From positions 12,328 to 76,327 of the forward strand of contig CADDZH010000010.1 of NCBI GenBank assembly GCA_902812455.1: a stretch of DNA of 64,000 bases. The letters are read 5' to 3'. Position numbers and translations under genes: made by a program. This document shows, in pieces, positions 27,847 to 36,645 of the stretch. The notes beneath the pieces were generated by a model. That model saw only the letters and a program-made list of their open reading frames with translations. It made no database searches and had not been told where the DNA came from. The stretch comes from Chloroflexota bacterium (GTDB taxonomy: Bacteria > Chloroflexota > Ktedonobacteria > Ktedonobacterales > Ktedonobacteraceae). How positions within the stretch are numbered: position 1 is the first letter of the stretch; each line of letters begins with the position of its first letter.

Positions 27847-28083
27847 GTGGAGCAACCGCAGATAGTCTCTAACCCGGAGATTATGATGGGCAAGCCAGTT
27901 ATTGCAGGAACACGTATTACTGTGGAACACATCTTAGAGCAATTGGCTGCTGGAAGAACTATCGAGCAAATTTTAGATGCTCACCCGCATATCACCCGTG
28001 AGCAGATACAGGCAGCCATTATGTATGCCGCCGAATCTGTTCGGCTAGATCACACTTATCCCTTAGATCAAGTGGCACCATGA
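27847..28083 (+). CDS. DUF433 protein, antitoxin-like partner of DUF5615
   Basis: 78 residues from a GTG at 27847, five bases after GGGAGG; the longer frame from 27787 has no ribosome site. The DUF433 core IMMGKPVIAGTRITVEHILEQLAAGRT is followed by a small winged-helix half (HITREQIQAAIMYAAE). In many genomes this family pairs with a DUF5615 PIN-like gene as a putative toxin-antitoxin module, as here with a 4-nt overlap. Antitoxin activity is inferred from the pairing. Confidence 0.9.
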   Translation: MEQPQIVSNPEIMMGKPVIAGTRITVEHILEQLAAGRTIEQILDAHPHITREQIQAAIMYAAESVRLDHTYPLDQVAP

Positions 28084-28430
28084 ATATTCTTGCCGACGAA
28101 AATGTCTCACGGCTCGTTGTTGAGCAACTACGTCGAGATAACCATCAAGTGTATTATGTCTTTGAGATGGCAAGAGGTAGCACAGATCCTACAGTATTAG
28201 ATATAGCCAATCAACAGAGAGCCTTACTTCTGACAAACGATAAGGATTTTGGAGAATTGGTCTTCAGGCAGCATCGCAAAGCATCTGGAGTACTTCTTAC
28301 TCGATTGGCTACACTCACACCGGAGCAAGAAGCAGAATTAGTGGCCTTGGTTATCCGAAAGTTCGGCGAGGAATTACTCGATTCTTTCACTGTAGTCACA
28401 CCAAGAGGCATTCGTATTCATCTTGTTTGA
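28080..28430 (+). CDS. DUF5615 PIN-like protein, putative toxin
   Basis: 116 residues. It begins MNILADENVSRLVVEQLR and contains LLLTNDKDFGELVF, so the first and third acidic clusters of a PIN-like nuclease (ADEN and NDKDF) are intact. The family is thought to be a Mg2+-dependent RNase toxin neutralised by DUF433, though few members have been tested. The ATG overlaps the DUF433 stop (ATGA). It is followed within 3 bp by a phosphofructokinase gene, an odd partner for a toxin module. Confidence 0.9.
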   Translation: MNILADENVSRLVVEQLRRDNHQVYYVFEMARGSTDPTVLDIANQQRALLLTNDKDFGELVFRQHRKASGVLLTRLATLTPEQEAELVALVIRKFGEELLDSFTVVTPRGIRIHLV

Positions 28431-28432
28431 TT

Positions 28433-29632
28433 ATGCAAAAAAGTAACCTGATCATAGGCCAATCGGGCGGGGCCACCGCCGTAATCAATGCAAGCCTGGT
28501 TGGAGCCATCGAGGAAGCGCTCAAGAGCGAGCAGATCGACGGCCTCTATGGGATGCATTACGGCATTGAGGGCTTCCTGCGAGAGGATATCATCGACCTG
28601 CGACGGCAGCCAGCCGATCTCTGGCCACGGCTGCTGCATACACCCTCGGCTGCCCTGGGAACCTGCCGCTACAAGCTAAAGGGCGATGATCCCGAACGGG
28701 CGCTGGCTCTGTTCCAGCGCTACGATATTCACCACATGCTCTATATCGGGGGAAACGATTCGGCAGATACAGCCCATCAACTCGCACAGGCAGCCCGGCG
28801 TACTGGCTACGACCTGCAAACGATCAGTGTTCCCAAGACAATCGATAATGACCTGCCCTTTACCGATCACTGTCCCGGCTACGGCAGCGCGGCCCGTTTC
28901 CTGGCCCTGGCGACGATGGATTCCGCGATGAACACGATCTCCATACCAGCACACTATCCTGTGAAAGTGATAGAGACAATGGGGCGAGATGCCGGCTGGC
29001 TCGCCGCTTCATCCGTGCTGGGGAAACGCCATGAAGATGATCCACCGCATATCATTTTGATGCCGGAGTACCCCTTCAATGCAGAGCGCTACTTGCAGCA
29101 AGTCGAAGAAGTGTATCGCCGCCTGGGATACGTGATTATCGTTGCCTCCGAGGCAGTACGTGATGAGCATGGACAGCCTCTTGGCGCTATAGGGCAGGTA
29201 GGAGTAGACGCTTTCCAACACCCGCTCTTGAGCGGGGCAGCTCAGTATCTGGTAGAATTAGTGATACAGCACCTGAAATTACGAGCGCGCTTCGACAAGC
29301 CGGGCGATTTGCAGCGCATGGCTTCGATGAGCATCTCGCATACCGACAGGCAGGAAGCCTATCTTGTAGGGCAGATGGGTATACGCGCCCTCCTGAATGG
29401 AGAAAACGATAAGATGGTCACGCTGGTACGCCATGATGAACCGCAGTACCATTGCACAACGGGATTAGTGGAGCTAGAGAAGATCGCCAATGAGCAGCGC
29501 TTGATGCCTGCTGAATATGTAGATGCAAGCAAAACAATGGTAACGAAGGCTTTCTATAACTATGCGTTGCCGCTCATCGGCGACCCATTGCCGCACTACC
29601 CCGCAGTTGCCATGACGAGGGTAAAGAGATGA
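28433..29632 (+). CDS. 6-phosphofructokinase, pyrophosphate-dependent type
   Basis: Phosphorylates fructose 6-phosphate, 399 residues. The phosphoryl-donor loop reads GGNDSADTA where ATP enzymes have GGDGS. The active site reads PKTIDNDLPFTD, with Lys where ATP-dependent enzymes have Gly (PGTIDND); both indicate PPi as donor and a reversible reaction. GRDAGWLAA follows as usual. I use the ATG at 28433; an in-frame TTG at 28427 is less likely. It overlaps deoB by 3 nt. Donor specificity is inferred from these residues. Confidence 0.9.
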   Translation: MQKSNLIIGQSGGATAVINASLVGAIEEALKSEQIDGLYGMHYGIEGFLREDIIDLRRQPADLWPRLLHTPSAALGTCRYKLKGDDPERALALFQRYDIHHMLYIGGNDSADTAHQLAQAARRTGYDLQTISVPKTIDNDLPFTDHCPGYGSAARFLALATMDSAMNTISIPAHYPVKVIETMGRDAGWLAASSVLGKRHEDDPPHIILMPEYPFNAERYLQQVEEVYRRLGYVIIVASEAVRDEHGQPLGAIGQVGVDAFQHPLLSGAAQYLVELVIQHLKLRARFDKPGDLQRMASMSISHTDRQEAYLVGQMGIRALLNGENDKMVTLVRHDEPQYHCTTGLVELEKIANEQRLMPAEYVDASKTMVTKAFYNYALPLIGDPLPHYPAVAMTRVKR

Positions 29633-30816
29633 TGGCACACCCGCTCAAACGAGCTATTGTAGTCGTGCTGGATGGGGTAGGAGCCGGAGCCAATCCCGAT
29701 GCTGAGGCCTATGGAGACGAGGGAGCAAGCTCGCTCGAACACTGCGCCGAGGCAGTGGGAGGGCTGGTGCTGCCAAATCTAGGACGTGTTGGCCTGGGAA
29801 ATACTACACCCATCAAAGGGACGCCGCCAACCACTGATGCCAGCGGGGCTTATGGGCGCATGAGAGAGGCAGCAGCAGGCAAAGATAGTACCACCGGGCA
29901 CTGGGAAATGATGGGCGTTGTCCTGCAAAAACCCCTACCTACCTACCCACATGGCTTTCCACACGATCTTGTAGAAGCCTTCGAGCAGGCCATTGGGCGC
30001 AAAGTGCTCGGCAACAAGCCAGCTTCTGGCACGGAAATTATCCAGGAGCTCGGTGAAGAGCACATGCGCACAGGCTATCCCATTCTCTATACCTCGGCAG
30101 ATAGCGTCTTTCAGGTTGCTGCCCATCAGGACATCATCCCGCTAGAAGAACTCTACCATATCTGCCAGGTTGCCCGTGCGATGCTCACCGGTGAGCACGC
30201 CGTCGGGCGAGTGATTGCGCGGCCATTCATTGGCACGCCAGGAAACTTCAAACGCACCGAGCACCGCCGCGACTTCTCACTCCCGCCAACCGGCACAACC
30301 CTGCTTGACCTCCTCAAGGATAGTGGCAAAGACGTGATCGGCATCGGCAAGATCGAGGATCTGTTTGCAGGACGTGGCCTGACAGCGCGCGACCATACTG
30401 AAACCAACCGTGACGGGATGGCAGCGACATTGCGCTGGCTCGAACAAGACTTCACTGGCCTGCTCTTCGTGAATCTGGTAGAATTTGATATGTTATGGGG
30501 CCATCGCCGCGATAGCGAGGGATATGCGCGAGCTTTGCGTGAAGTGGATGCCTGGTTTGCACAGGTACAGCAGGTGATGCAGCCAGGTGATGCCATTTTC
30601 TTCACCGGCGATCACGGAGTAGACCCAACCTACCGGGGCACCGATCATACCCGCGAACACGTTCCGTTGCTAGCTTACGGAGAACCGATACGGTCCAACG
30701 TCAACCTGGGCGTGCGTTCTACGTTTGCCGACCTGGGCCAAACGCTGGCGCAGGCTTTTGCTGTTGAGCCGCTGGCAGCCGGGACAAGCTTCGCGCAGGA
30801 AATAGGATTAGTATGA
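29629..30816 (+). CDS. deoB: Phosphopentomutase
   Basis: Interconverts ribose or deoxyribose 1-phosphate and 5-phosphate in nucleoside catabolism, 395 residues as typical. The metal-binding N-terminus VVVLDGVGAGANPDAEAYGD, the phospho-acceptor Thr region GKDSTTGHWEMMG and the C-terminal GDHGVDPTYRGTDHTRE of the alkaline-phosphatase fold are all present. It overlaps PFK at its start and the GNAT gene by 4 nt at its end. With the PPi-PFK it links ribose phosphate to glycolysis. ATGs at 29629 and 29632 are both possible. Confidence 0.96.
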   Translation: MMAHPLKRAIVVVLDGVGAGANPDAEAYGDEGASSLEHCAEAVGGLVLPNLGRVGLGNTTPIKGTPPTTDASGAYGRMREAAAGKDSTTGHWEMMGVVLQKPLPTYPHGFPHDLVEAFEQAIGRKVLGNKPASGTEIIQELGEEHMRTGYPILYTSADSVFQVAAHQDIIPLEELYHICQVARAMLTGEHAVGRVIARPFIGTPGNFKRTEHRRDFSLPPTGTTLLDLLKDSGKDVIGIGKIEDLFAGRGLTARDHTETNRDGMAATLRWLEQDFTGLLFVNLVEFDMLWGHRRDSEGYARALREVDAWFAQVQQVMQPGDAIFFTGDHGVDPTYRGTDHTREHVPLLAYGEPIRSNVNLGVRSTFADLGQTLAQAFAVEPLAAGTSFAQEIGLV

Positions 30817-31388
30817 CTGAGACACAACGTAGGAATGTAGCAGGACCATCACCCATTCTCCTGCATGGTGAGAAAGTCTATTTACGCCGTCCTCGCATGG
30901 AAGATGCTTCAAGGGTGTTCCACTGGGAACGCGATGATGAAGTCTGGCGTTACGACCCGCGCCGCCCATTCTCGCAAAGTTTGGCGGAGTTCCTGCCAAT
31001 CTTTGAGCGCAACTATGTCTATGGCAATGGGCGGCAATTCTGGTTCATTATAGAGGATGAAAAGCATATCCCTATCGGCACTATCACCTATTTCAATCTT
31101 GACTACCGGGCAGGCCAGGCAGAAATAGGGCTGGGCCTGGGAGATAAAACGCGCTGGGGCAAGGGATATGGCCCGGATGCCATTCGCACGCTTGTCCAGT
31201 ACCTCTTTACCTTCCCAGGGCTGGTGCGTATCTATGCCGAGACCGCTGTAGCCAATCACCCCGCGCGCCGGGCCTTCGCCAAAGCTGGCTTTGGCGAGGT
31301 CGGCCAGATCTACGATCCGCGTAGCTCAGGCGAACCCTGGGTACTTTTAGAAATCTGGAAGAAGAGGAAGGATGGCTCATCACGATGA
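30813..31388 (+). CDS. GNAT family N-acetyltransferase (RimJ/RimL type)
   Basis: 191 residues. It begins with the pattern VYLRRPRMEDASRVFHWERDDEVW seen in RimJ/RimL-type acetyltransferases. The acetyl-CoA binding loop is ARG-like in KTRWGKGYGPDAIRTLV, followed by RIYAETAVANHPARRAFAKAGF. The start overlaps the deoB stop by 4 nt and the end overlaps the phosphomannomutase by 4 nt. The substrate is unknown; the position in a sugar-phosphate operon does not settle it. Confidence 0.9.
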   Translation: MTETQRRNVAGPSPILLHGEKVYLRRPRMEDASRVFHWERDDEVWRYDPRRPFSQSLAEFLPIFERNYVYGNGRQFWFIIEDEKHIPIGTITYFNLDYRAGQAEIGLGLGDKTRWGKGYGPDAIRTLVQYLFTFPGLVRIYAETAVANHPARRAFAKAGFGEVGQIYDPRSSGEPWVLLEIWKKRKDGSSR

Positions 31389-32740
31389 ATACAATAACCG
31401 TTGATCCCGGCATTTTTAAGGCCTATGATGTTCGTGGCGTTTACGGCGAAAATCTCACAGACGAAGTAGCTTATCGCATAGGCCGCGCTGCTGCCCAGTA
31501 CCTGGACGTACCGGAGATTGCCGTCAGCCGCGACATGCGCCTTTCTTCGCCGGCACTGGCTGCCGCCCTGATTCGCGGTATCACTGACCAGGGCGTCAAT
31601 GCTATCGATCTGGGCATGACCACCACCGATGCGCTCTATTTCGCCGTAGGCAAATTCAACTATCCGGCAGGCGTGATGATCACGGCATCACACAATCCTG
31701 GCAAATATAACGGCATGAAATTCTGCCGTGCTCAGGCCTTCCCCATCAGCCTTGAATCCGGGCTGGCCGAAATCCGCGACCTGACAATTAGCGGGAATTT
31801 CGTTGAGCCTGGCAAGAAAGGTGAAGTAATCCATCGTGACATCACAGAAGACTATATCAACCATGTGCTCTCGTTCATCGATATTAGTAAGATCAGGCCA
31901 CTCAAAGTCGTGATCGATGCTGGCAACGGCATGGCAGGAATGATCATTCCCCGCGTATTCGAACACCTGCCATGCGAGCTGATCCCGCTATACTTCGAGC
32001 TAGATGGCAATTTTCCCCATCACCCGGCCAGTCCAATTGAGCCTGAGAACATGGTCGATGTGCAAAAGAAAGTGCGCGAGGTTGGCGCTGACCTGGGCGC
32101 AGCCTTTGACGGCGATGCTGACCGCATGTTCCCGGTGGATGAGCATGGAGAGCTGGTAGATGGGTCGATGGTGACGGCAGCCGTATCTGAGAGCCTGCTG
32201 CGCAAGCATCCCGGCTCAACTATCCTCTACAACCTGATCGTCTCCAAAAGCGTCCCGGCGCTCATCGAGCGCATGGGCGGTAAAGCCATAAAAACGCGCG
32301 TCGGGCACTCCTATATTAAAGCGGAGATGCGCCGCACCAACGCCATCTTCGGCGGCGAACACTCCGGCCATTTCTACTTCCGTGACAACTGGTACGCCGA
32401 CTCCGGTTTGATCGCCTTGCTGATCTTGCTAGAGCTGATCTCTATCAAGGGAGAACCGCTCTCCGAGATTCTGAAGCCGCTTGATACATGGGTGCGCAGC
32501 GGCGAGGTCAACAGCGAGGTGAGCGACCAGCAGGGAAAGCTGCGCGCACTGGAAGAACACTTCGGCAAAGGAGCCAGGTCAATAGATCACACGGATGGCC
32601 TGACCATCGATTATGGCGACTGGTGGTTCAATGTGCGGCCATCCAACACCGAGCCTCTCCTCAGATTGAATGTGGAGGCCAAAAACGAGCAACTGATGGA
32701 AGAGAAACGCGACGAACTGCTCAAGTTCATCCGTGGTTGA
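31385..32740 (+). CDS. Phosphomannomutase/phosphoglucomutase
   Basis: 451-residue alpha-D-phosphohexomutase supplying mannose 1-phosphate or glucose 1-phosphate for surface polysaccharides. All four family motifs are visible: catalytic TASHNPGKYNGMKF (phosphoserine), metal loop DGDADRMF, sugar-binding GGEHSGHFYFRD, and the phosphate loop RPSNTEPLLRLNVEA. It is the last gene of the DUF433-PFK-deoB-GNAT operon, overlapping the GNAT gene by 4 nt. Which sugar is preferred cannot be told from sequence alone. Confidence 0.93.
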   Translation: MNTITVDPGIFKAYDVRGVYGENLTDEVAYRIGRAAAQYLDVPEIAVSRDMRLSSPALAAALIRGITDQGVNAIDLGMTTTDALYFAVGKFNYPAGVMITASHNPGKYNGMKFCRAQAFPISLESGLAEIRDLTISGNFVEPGKKGEVIHRDITEDYINHVLSFIDISKIRPLKVVIDAGNGMAGMIIPRVFEHLPCELIPLYFELDGNFPHHPASPIEPENMVDVQKKVREVGADLGAAFDGDADRMFPVDEHGELVDGSMVTAAVSESLLRKHPGSTILYNLIVSKSVPALIERMGGKAIKTRVGHSYIKAEMRRTNAIFGGEHSGHFYFRDNWYADSGLIALLILLELISIKGEPLSEILKPLDTWVRSGEVNSEVSDQQGKLRALEEHFGKGARSIDHTDGLTIDYGDWWFNVRPSNTEPLLRLNVEAKNEQLMEEKRDELLKFIRG

Positions 32741-32748
32741 ACCTTGCC

Positions 32749-33726
32749 TCAAATCGATATTGTATAATAACTTCCCCCGCTGCCATACTGCACCAGGAAA
32801 TCAATAGTAAGCGAGCGCATACCGGCGGGAGCAGCGTAGGCAACATGCCCAGAGGAGTTCTTTGCCCCGGCATTAAAGCCATATGGCAGCGTATTATCGA
32901 CCGGTGGCAGCGGGTTGCCGTTGACGATCAAGCGGATGTAGTCATAGCCAAAGCCGGGGGAGACATTGAAGGTATTGGGGTTGTCCACAAGGAAGTAGAG
33001 AACATAAAACTGTTGCCCAGCTTTGACCTGGCTTCCTTGATAGTCATAGCGGATATCCACCTGCGTCAGGTGATAGATCAGTAAATGCGGCTGGTAGTAG
33101 GGAAAGTAATAATCAATAGTCAGATTTTGGCGAACGGTTCTATCTTGATACCTGCCAGGATCAAAGGGGCCGGTCAATGGTATCGTGACCATGTATTCAT
33201 CGAGCGCAGCAACGCCTAATTGCAGTTTCAGAGAGGCCAGCGAGAGTCCCTTTGGCACAGAGAAATCGATCCAACCTGTTTCACTCGTCCTCGCTTTGGC
33301 ATCGGCGGGAAGGTTGATATTGGTGGGAGCAAATGGGTTCAAATGTGGTACTAGCAGGCGCGCCACATCATAATAAGGGATGCTGATATCGCCGGTGGAA
33401 GCATTAATTACCCTCATATTTAAGCGTACAATAGCTGGCTCTGGATGTATGCCATCATCAGAAAAAGCCGTTGCATATTGCGCATTGATAACCGTGTAGT
33501 CAAGGCCAGCATAGCGAGCCGTTCGCTGCACCTGCAAGGTGGCAACCGGGACTGCTGTAGGCACCGGGGCTACGAGGGACGTTATATGCCGGAGCAAGCT
33601 CAGCGCAAGAGCGCTGGCAATAACAAGCACAACGACACCTACAACCAGCACGCTCACAAACCAGAGCCGGAACCGGGCACTATAGGTACTTCTTCGCACA
33701 ACCCTCTTTGCAGGCTTTGAAGGCAC
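32749..33726 (-). CDS. Single-pass membrane protein of unknown function
   Basis: 325 residues. One helix (LWFVSVLVVGVVVLVIASAL, about residues 25-44) follows a basic N-terminus, and the rest is an extracytoplasmic beta-rich region with two similar halves (a DUF4352-like look). I favour the GTG at 33726, six nt after AAGGAGG; the ATG two codons upstream directly abuts that site. It lies 11 bp after the EamA gene stop on the same strand, so they are co-transcribed. It converges on the phosphomannomutase with an 8-bp gap. No enzymatic motif is seen. Confidence 0.75.
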   Translation of the reverse strand: MPSKPAKRVVRRSTYSARFRLWFVSVLVVGVVVLVIASALALSLLRHITSLVAPVPTAVPVATLQVQRTARYAGLDYTVINAQYATAFSDDGIHPEPAIVRLNMRVINASTGDISIPYYDVARLLVPHLNPFAPTNINLPADAKARTSETGWIDFSVPKGLSLASLKLQLGVAALDEYMVTIPLTGPFDPGRYQDRTVRQNLTIDYYFPYYQPHLLIYHLTQVDIRYDYQGSQVKAGQQFYVLYFLVDNPNTFNVSPGFGYDYIRLIVNGNPLPPVDNTLPYGFNAGAKNSSGHVAYAAPAGMRSLTIDFLVQYGSGGSYYTISI

Positions 33727-33737
33727 GGGCATCCTCC

Positions 33738-34595
33738 TTAACCGGCAACAGCGATTATAACAATTCCTGCAAATATGAGGATAGCGCCAACCAGGCGGAA
33801 AAGCCCGAAGTCTTCTCCTAAGAGGCGCCAGCCCATAAATGCGCCGAAGACCACGCTCACCTCGCGAATCGCGCCGGCATAACTGACATGCGCAAAGGAG
33901 TATGTCCACAAGACCAGCATGTACGACAGTAACATGAAGATACCGGCGAAGATGAGCAGCAGCCAGTTCGCACGCCATTCGGCAATTGTCCTATCACGGC
34001 CGTAGCGTACCAAAACCACAGGTGTGAAGAAAAGGGCGCTCAGGCTGATTACAACTACGGTGTACGGCAAGGGGTCTACAATATGCACTGCGGCTCCATC
34101 GATGGCCGAGTAGACAGAGATGCACAGAGCAACGCTGAGAGCTAAGGCGACCGCACTGGTGCTCAACATAGAAGTCTTCCTCAACGACCACCAGGCCTTT
34201 CCGCCAACAATAATCAGGCCGAGGATGATCAGCACCAGGCCAATATATCCACCTATGCGCGGGCGGTCACCGAGAAAGAGGATAGCCCAGAGCGCCAGGA
34301 AAGCAGGAGCAGTACCGCGCGCCATTGGATAGACCAACGAGAAATCCCCATGCTCGTAGGCGCGTGTCAGAATGAGATAGTATGTTCCTTCGACGAGGGC
34401 GCTGCAGAGAATATACGGCCAGATACGCAAGGGAAATGCATGGCTGATAAGAGGGATTGGAGCAAAGCAGAGCGAGCCAATAATCAGCCCCCACCAGGTA
34501 AAGACCTGCTTCTCTCGCGCTCGCTTAACAAAAAAATTCCATCCGGCATGAAAGACGGCAGCCACAAATAACAATCCCAGGGCGAGCGGTGGCAT
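33738..34595 (-). CDS. EamA/DMT family transporter
   Basis: 285 residues with about ten transmembrane helices in two EamA repeats. The second ends in GAFMGWRLLGEDFGLFRLVGAILI, and the first repeat contains YPMARGTAPAFLALWAILFLGD, the usual conserved Pro/Gly block. The start ATG at 34595 has AGGAG five nt upstream. The family exports amino acids, nucleotides or other metabolites; no substrate can be proposed. It leads a two-gene minus-strand unit. Confidence 0.9.
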   Translation of the reverse strand: MPPLALGLLFVAAVFHAGWNFFVKRAREKQVFTWWGLIIGSLCFAPIPLISHAFPLRIWPYILCSALVEGTYYLILTRAYEHGDFSLVYPMARGTAPAFLALWAILFLGDRPRIGGYIGLVLIILGLIIVGGKAWWSLRKTSMLSTSAVALALSVALCISVYSAIDGAAVHIVDPLPYTVVVISLSALFFTPVVLVRYGRDRTIAEWRANWLLLIFAGIFMLLSYMLVLWTYSFAHVSYAGAIREVSVVFGAFMGWRLLGEDFGLFRLVGAILIFAGIVIIAVAG

Positions 34596-34661
34596 GAGTA
34601 CTCCTGCCTTGCATGTAAACCGGCTGAATAAAACACACAATATATCACAAGTATAGCACGC

Positions 34662-35636
34662 CTAGAGAAGGGGAACTACCGCTCCAAGCAGTGCAGCATC
34701 GTTACCCAAACAAGCAGGCACGACTTCAACATGATTGTGTGTTGCGGAAGAATGTTGTGCCAGGATCATATCGCGGATCTGAGCAAGCACAAGATCGCCG
34801 GCAGCCAGAAGTTCACCGCCCAGAATCACGGCATTCGGCTCAAACATACTGATATATCTACTAGTGGCCGTACCCAGCCAGCGACTAATGTCACCATAGA
34901 TTTGCAGCGCCACCCGGTCACCTTGCATGGCCTCTTCTGCTACCAGGCGAGGGCTAAAATACTCTCGATTCAGCAATCGCTGCACCAGGCTTGTCTGCTC
35001 ACCGCTGCGCAAAGCGCGCTGTACCATCTTCTGCACAGCATCTATCGATACTAATGTATTGATGCAGCCCCGCTTGCCACAGCTACAGCGCGGCCCGTTT
35101 CCCGAGACAAGCATATGGCTGATATGACCCACATATCCGGCATATTCCCGCGCCGGTTGCACCGGCTTGCCATTGACAATAAATGCTGCTCCAACCACTG
35201 CATTGACAGCCAGCAGCAGCAAACGGCGAAATCTCTTCCCCCGGCCGGCGCCAAAATGATATTCGCCAAGCAGGGCAGCATCAACATCCACGTGAAGTCG
35301 CGCGGGTAATCCGTAGCGTGCTTCCAGCAGGTCGCATAATGGGAAGCCATTTAGTGATGGCAATGTTGAAATCAGAAGAACACGGCGAAGCGTCGTATCA
35401 AGTGTGCCGGGAATACTGACTCCTATCCCTTGAACACGAAAACCTTCAGCCCCTGCCCAGGCCAGTGTGGTCTCGATGGCCCGCAAATACGGCTCAACTG
35501 TTGCAGCAGCAGGACGCCCCCAGAGCGTTTTTGCATAGCAACGGTAGAGGATGCACCCCGAAGAATCGATCAGGGCAATAGTAGCTTTCCCCCCAGCAAT
35601 CTCCATCCCGGCAGCAACGCTCTTCTTTTTACTCAT
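34662..35636 (-). CDS. ROK family sugar kinase or regulator-like protein
   Basis: 324 residues of the ROK fold. The N-terminal phosphate loop reads AGMEIAGGKATIALID, with Glu instead of the usual Asp. The central segment HVDVDAALLGE keeps the catalytic-base Asp position but has Val for the preceding Asn of the ND motif. The zinc loop CSCGKRGCINT is intact. No N-terminal helix-turn-helix is present, so it is kinase-type rather than NagC-type. The altered residues leave catalytic competence uncertain. It is transcribed alone. Confidence 0.87.
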   Translation of the reverse strand: MSKKKSVAAGMEIAGGKATIALIDSSGCILYRCYAKTLWGRPAAATVEPYLRAIETTLAWAGAEGFRVQGIGVSIPGTLDTTLRRVLLISTLPSLNGFPLCDLLEARYGLPARLHVDVDAALLGEYHFGAGRGKRFRRLLLLAVNAVVGAAFIVNGKPVQPAREYAGYVGHISHMLVSGNGPRCSCGKRGCINTLVSIDAVQKMVQRALRSGEQTSLVQRLLNREYFSPRLVAEEAMQGDRVALQIYGDISRWLGTATSRYISMFEPNAVILGGELLAAGDLVLAQIRDMILAQHSSATHNHVEVVPACLGNDAALLGAVVPLL

Positions 35637-35675
35637 GGGCCGGTGTACCTGTATTCCAAGATTCGAGTATTAGAG

Positions 35676-35691
35676 TAGAACGCATGTTCTA
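35676..35691. promoter_or_regulatory. TAGAAC-N4-GTTCTA palindrome, LexA-box-like
   Basis: The inner GAAC-N4-GTTC is a perfect match to the Gram-positive SOS box. It lies 40 bp before the ROK start and also upstream, at distance, of the plus-strand stress gene. It could equally be an operator for another dimeric repressor. It sits in the gap 35637-35999, which otherwise shows an AT-rich stretch with TATAAT at 35752 and no convincing gene. Confidence 0.35.
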
Positions 35692-35999
35692 TAATAACAG
35701 GGTTTACAGCAGCAGCTACAACAACAAAAACGATATTTTGCGTAATTAAAGTATAATTGGCAATGAGAACATTTGTCAAGAGCAAACGTTCGAGGTTTCC
35801 AGCCCTTTCTCGTTATGCAACTAGTTATGTATGCTATCCGTGTCTTTAAAAGAGAATGTCATAAATACTTGAGATTTGCAGGTCTCTTCTTGCAAATATT
35901 GCTACGAAAAGGGCAGAGGCTTTTGAACTGCTGCCACCTGACAAGGCAGGCGACGAGAGAGCTTCTCTTGATGAAAGGTTTTCCGAAAGGAGGAAACAG

Positions 36000-36536
36000 A
36001 TGGCGACAAATGAACGTTCAAGTGTTATAGGCGTCTTTACAAACCGCGATCAAGCTGATCGGGCTATCGATGCACTGCGGCAGGCAGGTTTTAGCTATAA
36101 CCAGATCCGGCTGGTGGAACGTGGGACCGGCAGTTTTCTCGACAATCTCAAGAGTTTGTTTGCGAGCCAGGGAACGACGGCTGTCAACACAGCCGATGAT
36201 TTGAGGAAAATGGGTGTACCGGAGCAGGACGCAAATGACTATCAGAGCCAGCTTGAGGCGGGCCATGCTATCGTACTGGCCAACACCGATGGTCATCTAG
36301 AGCAGGCTATCAGCATTCTCCGCCAGAACGGAGCATATGATATCAACGCTCGTTTCAAAATTCCCCAGCCGGCTACTCCTGAACAGGCTGCTCCTGCAGG
36401 AGCGTACGGGCCAGGCGCTCAACCTGGGCCTTCCAATCCTAATGTGCCGCCGGCTGCTGGTCCCTACAATAATCCCAATGCGCCGCCAGGACCCTCTAAC
36501 CCTAATGTGCCACCAGAAGCTCCTCGCAGAGAGTAA
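36000..36536 (+). CDS. YflT-type general stress protein with Pro-rich tail
   Basis: 178 residues. The first 125 form a domain of the YflT/GSP17M stress family: VIGVFTNRDQADRAIDALRQAGF, then an acidic middle and HAIVLANTDGHLEQAISILRQNGA. The last 50 residues are Pro, Asn and Gly rich with the repeat PGPSNPNVPP occurring twice. AAAGGAGG lies 6 nt before the ATG, a strong ribosome site. Such proteins accumulate in general stress; the tail may mediate interactions. A KGG stress protein occurs further on at 42422. Confidence 0.85.
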   Translation: MATNERSSVIGVFTNRDQADRAIDALRQAGFSYNQIRLVERGTGSFLDNLKSLFASQGTTAVNTADDLRKMGVPEQDANDYQSQLEAGHAIVLANTDGHLEQAISILRQNGAYDINARFKIPQPATPEQAAPAGAYGPGAQPGPSNPNVPPAAGPYNNPNAPPGPSNPNVPPEAPRRE

Positions 36537-36645
36537 ATCGATTGCAAACTTGTTGGCAGTTGATTTGCGTGGTACAGTAAGAGAGTGAGGATGAATAGGA
36601 AGAAGAACGTAGCGTAATCGGCCAGGAACTAGCAAGGAGTATACC

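Noticed and set aside
35773..36030. 85-residue plus-strand frame before the stress gene
   Set aside because: Overlaps the YflT-type start, which has a strong ribosome site; no conserved features.
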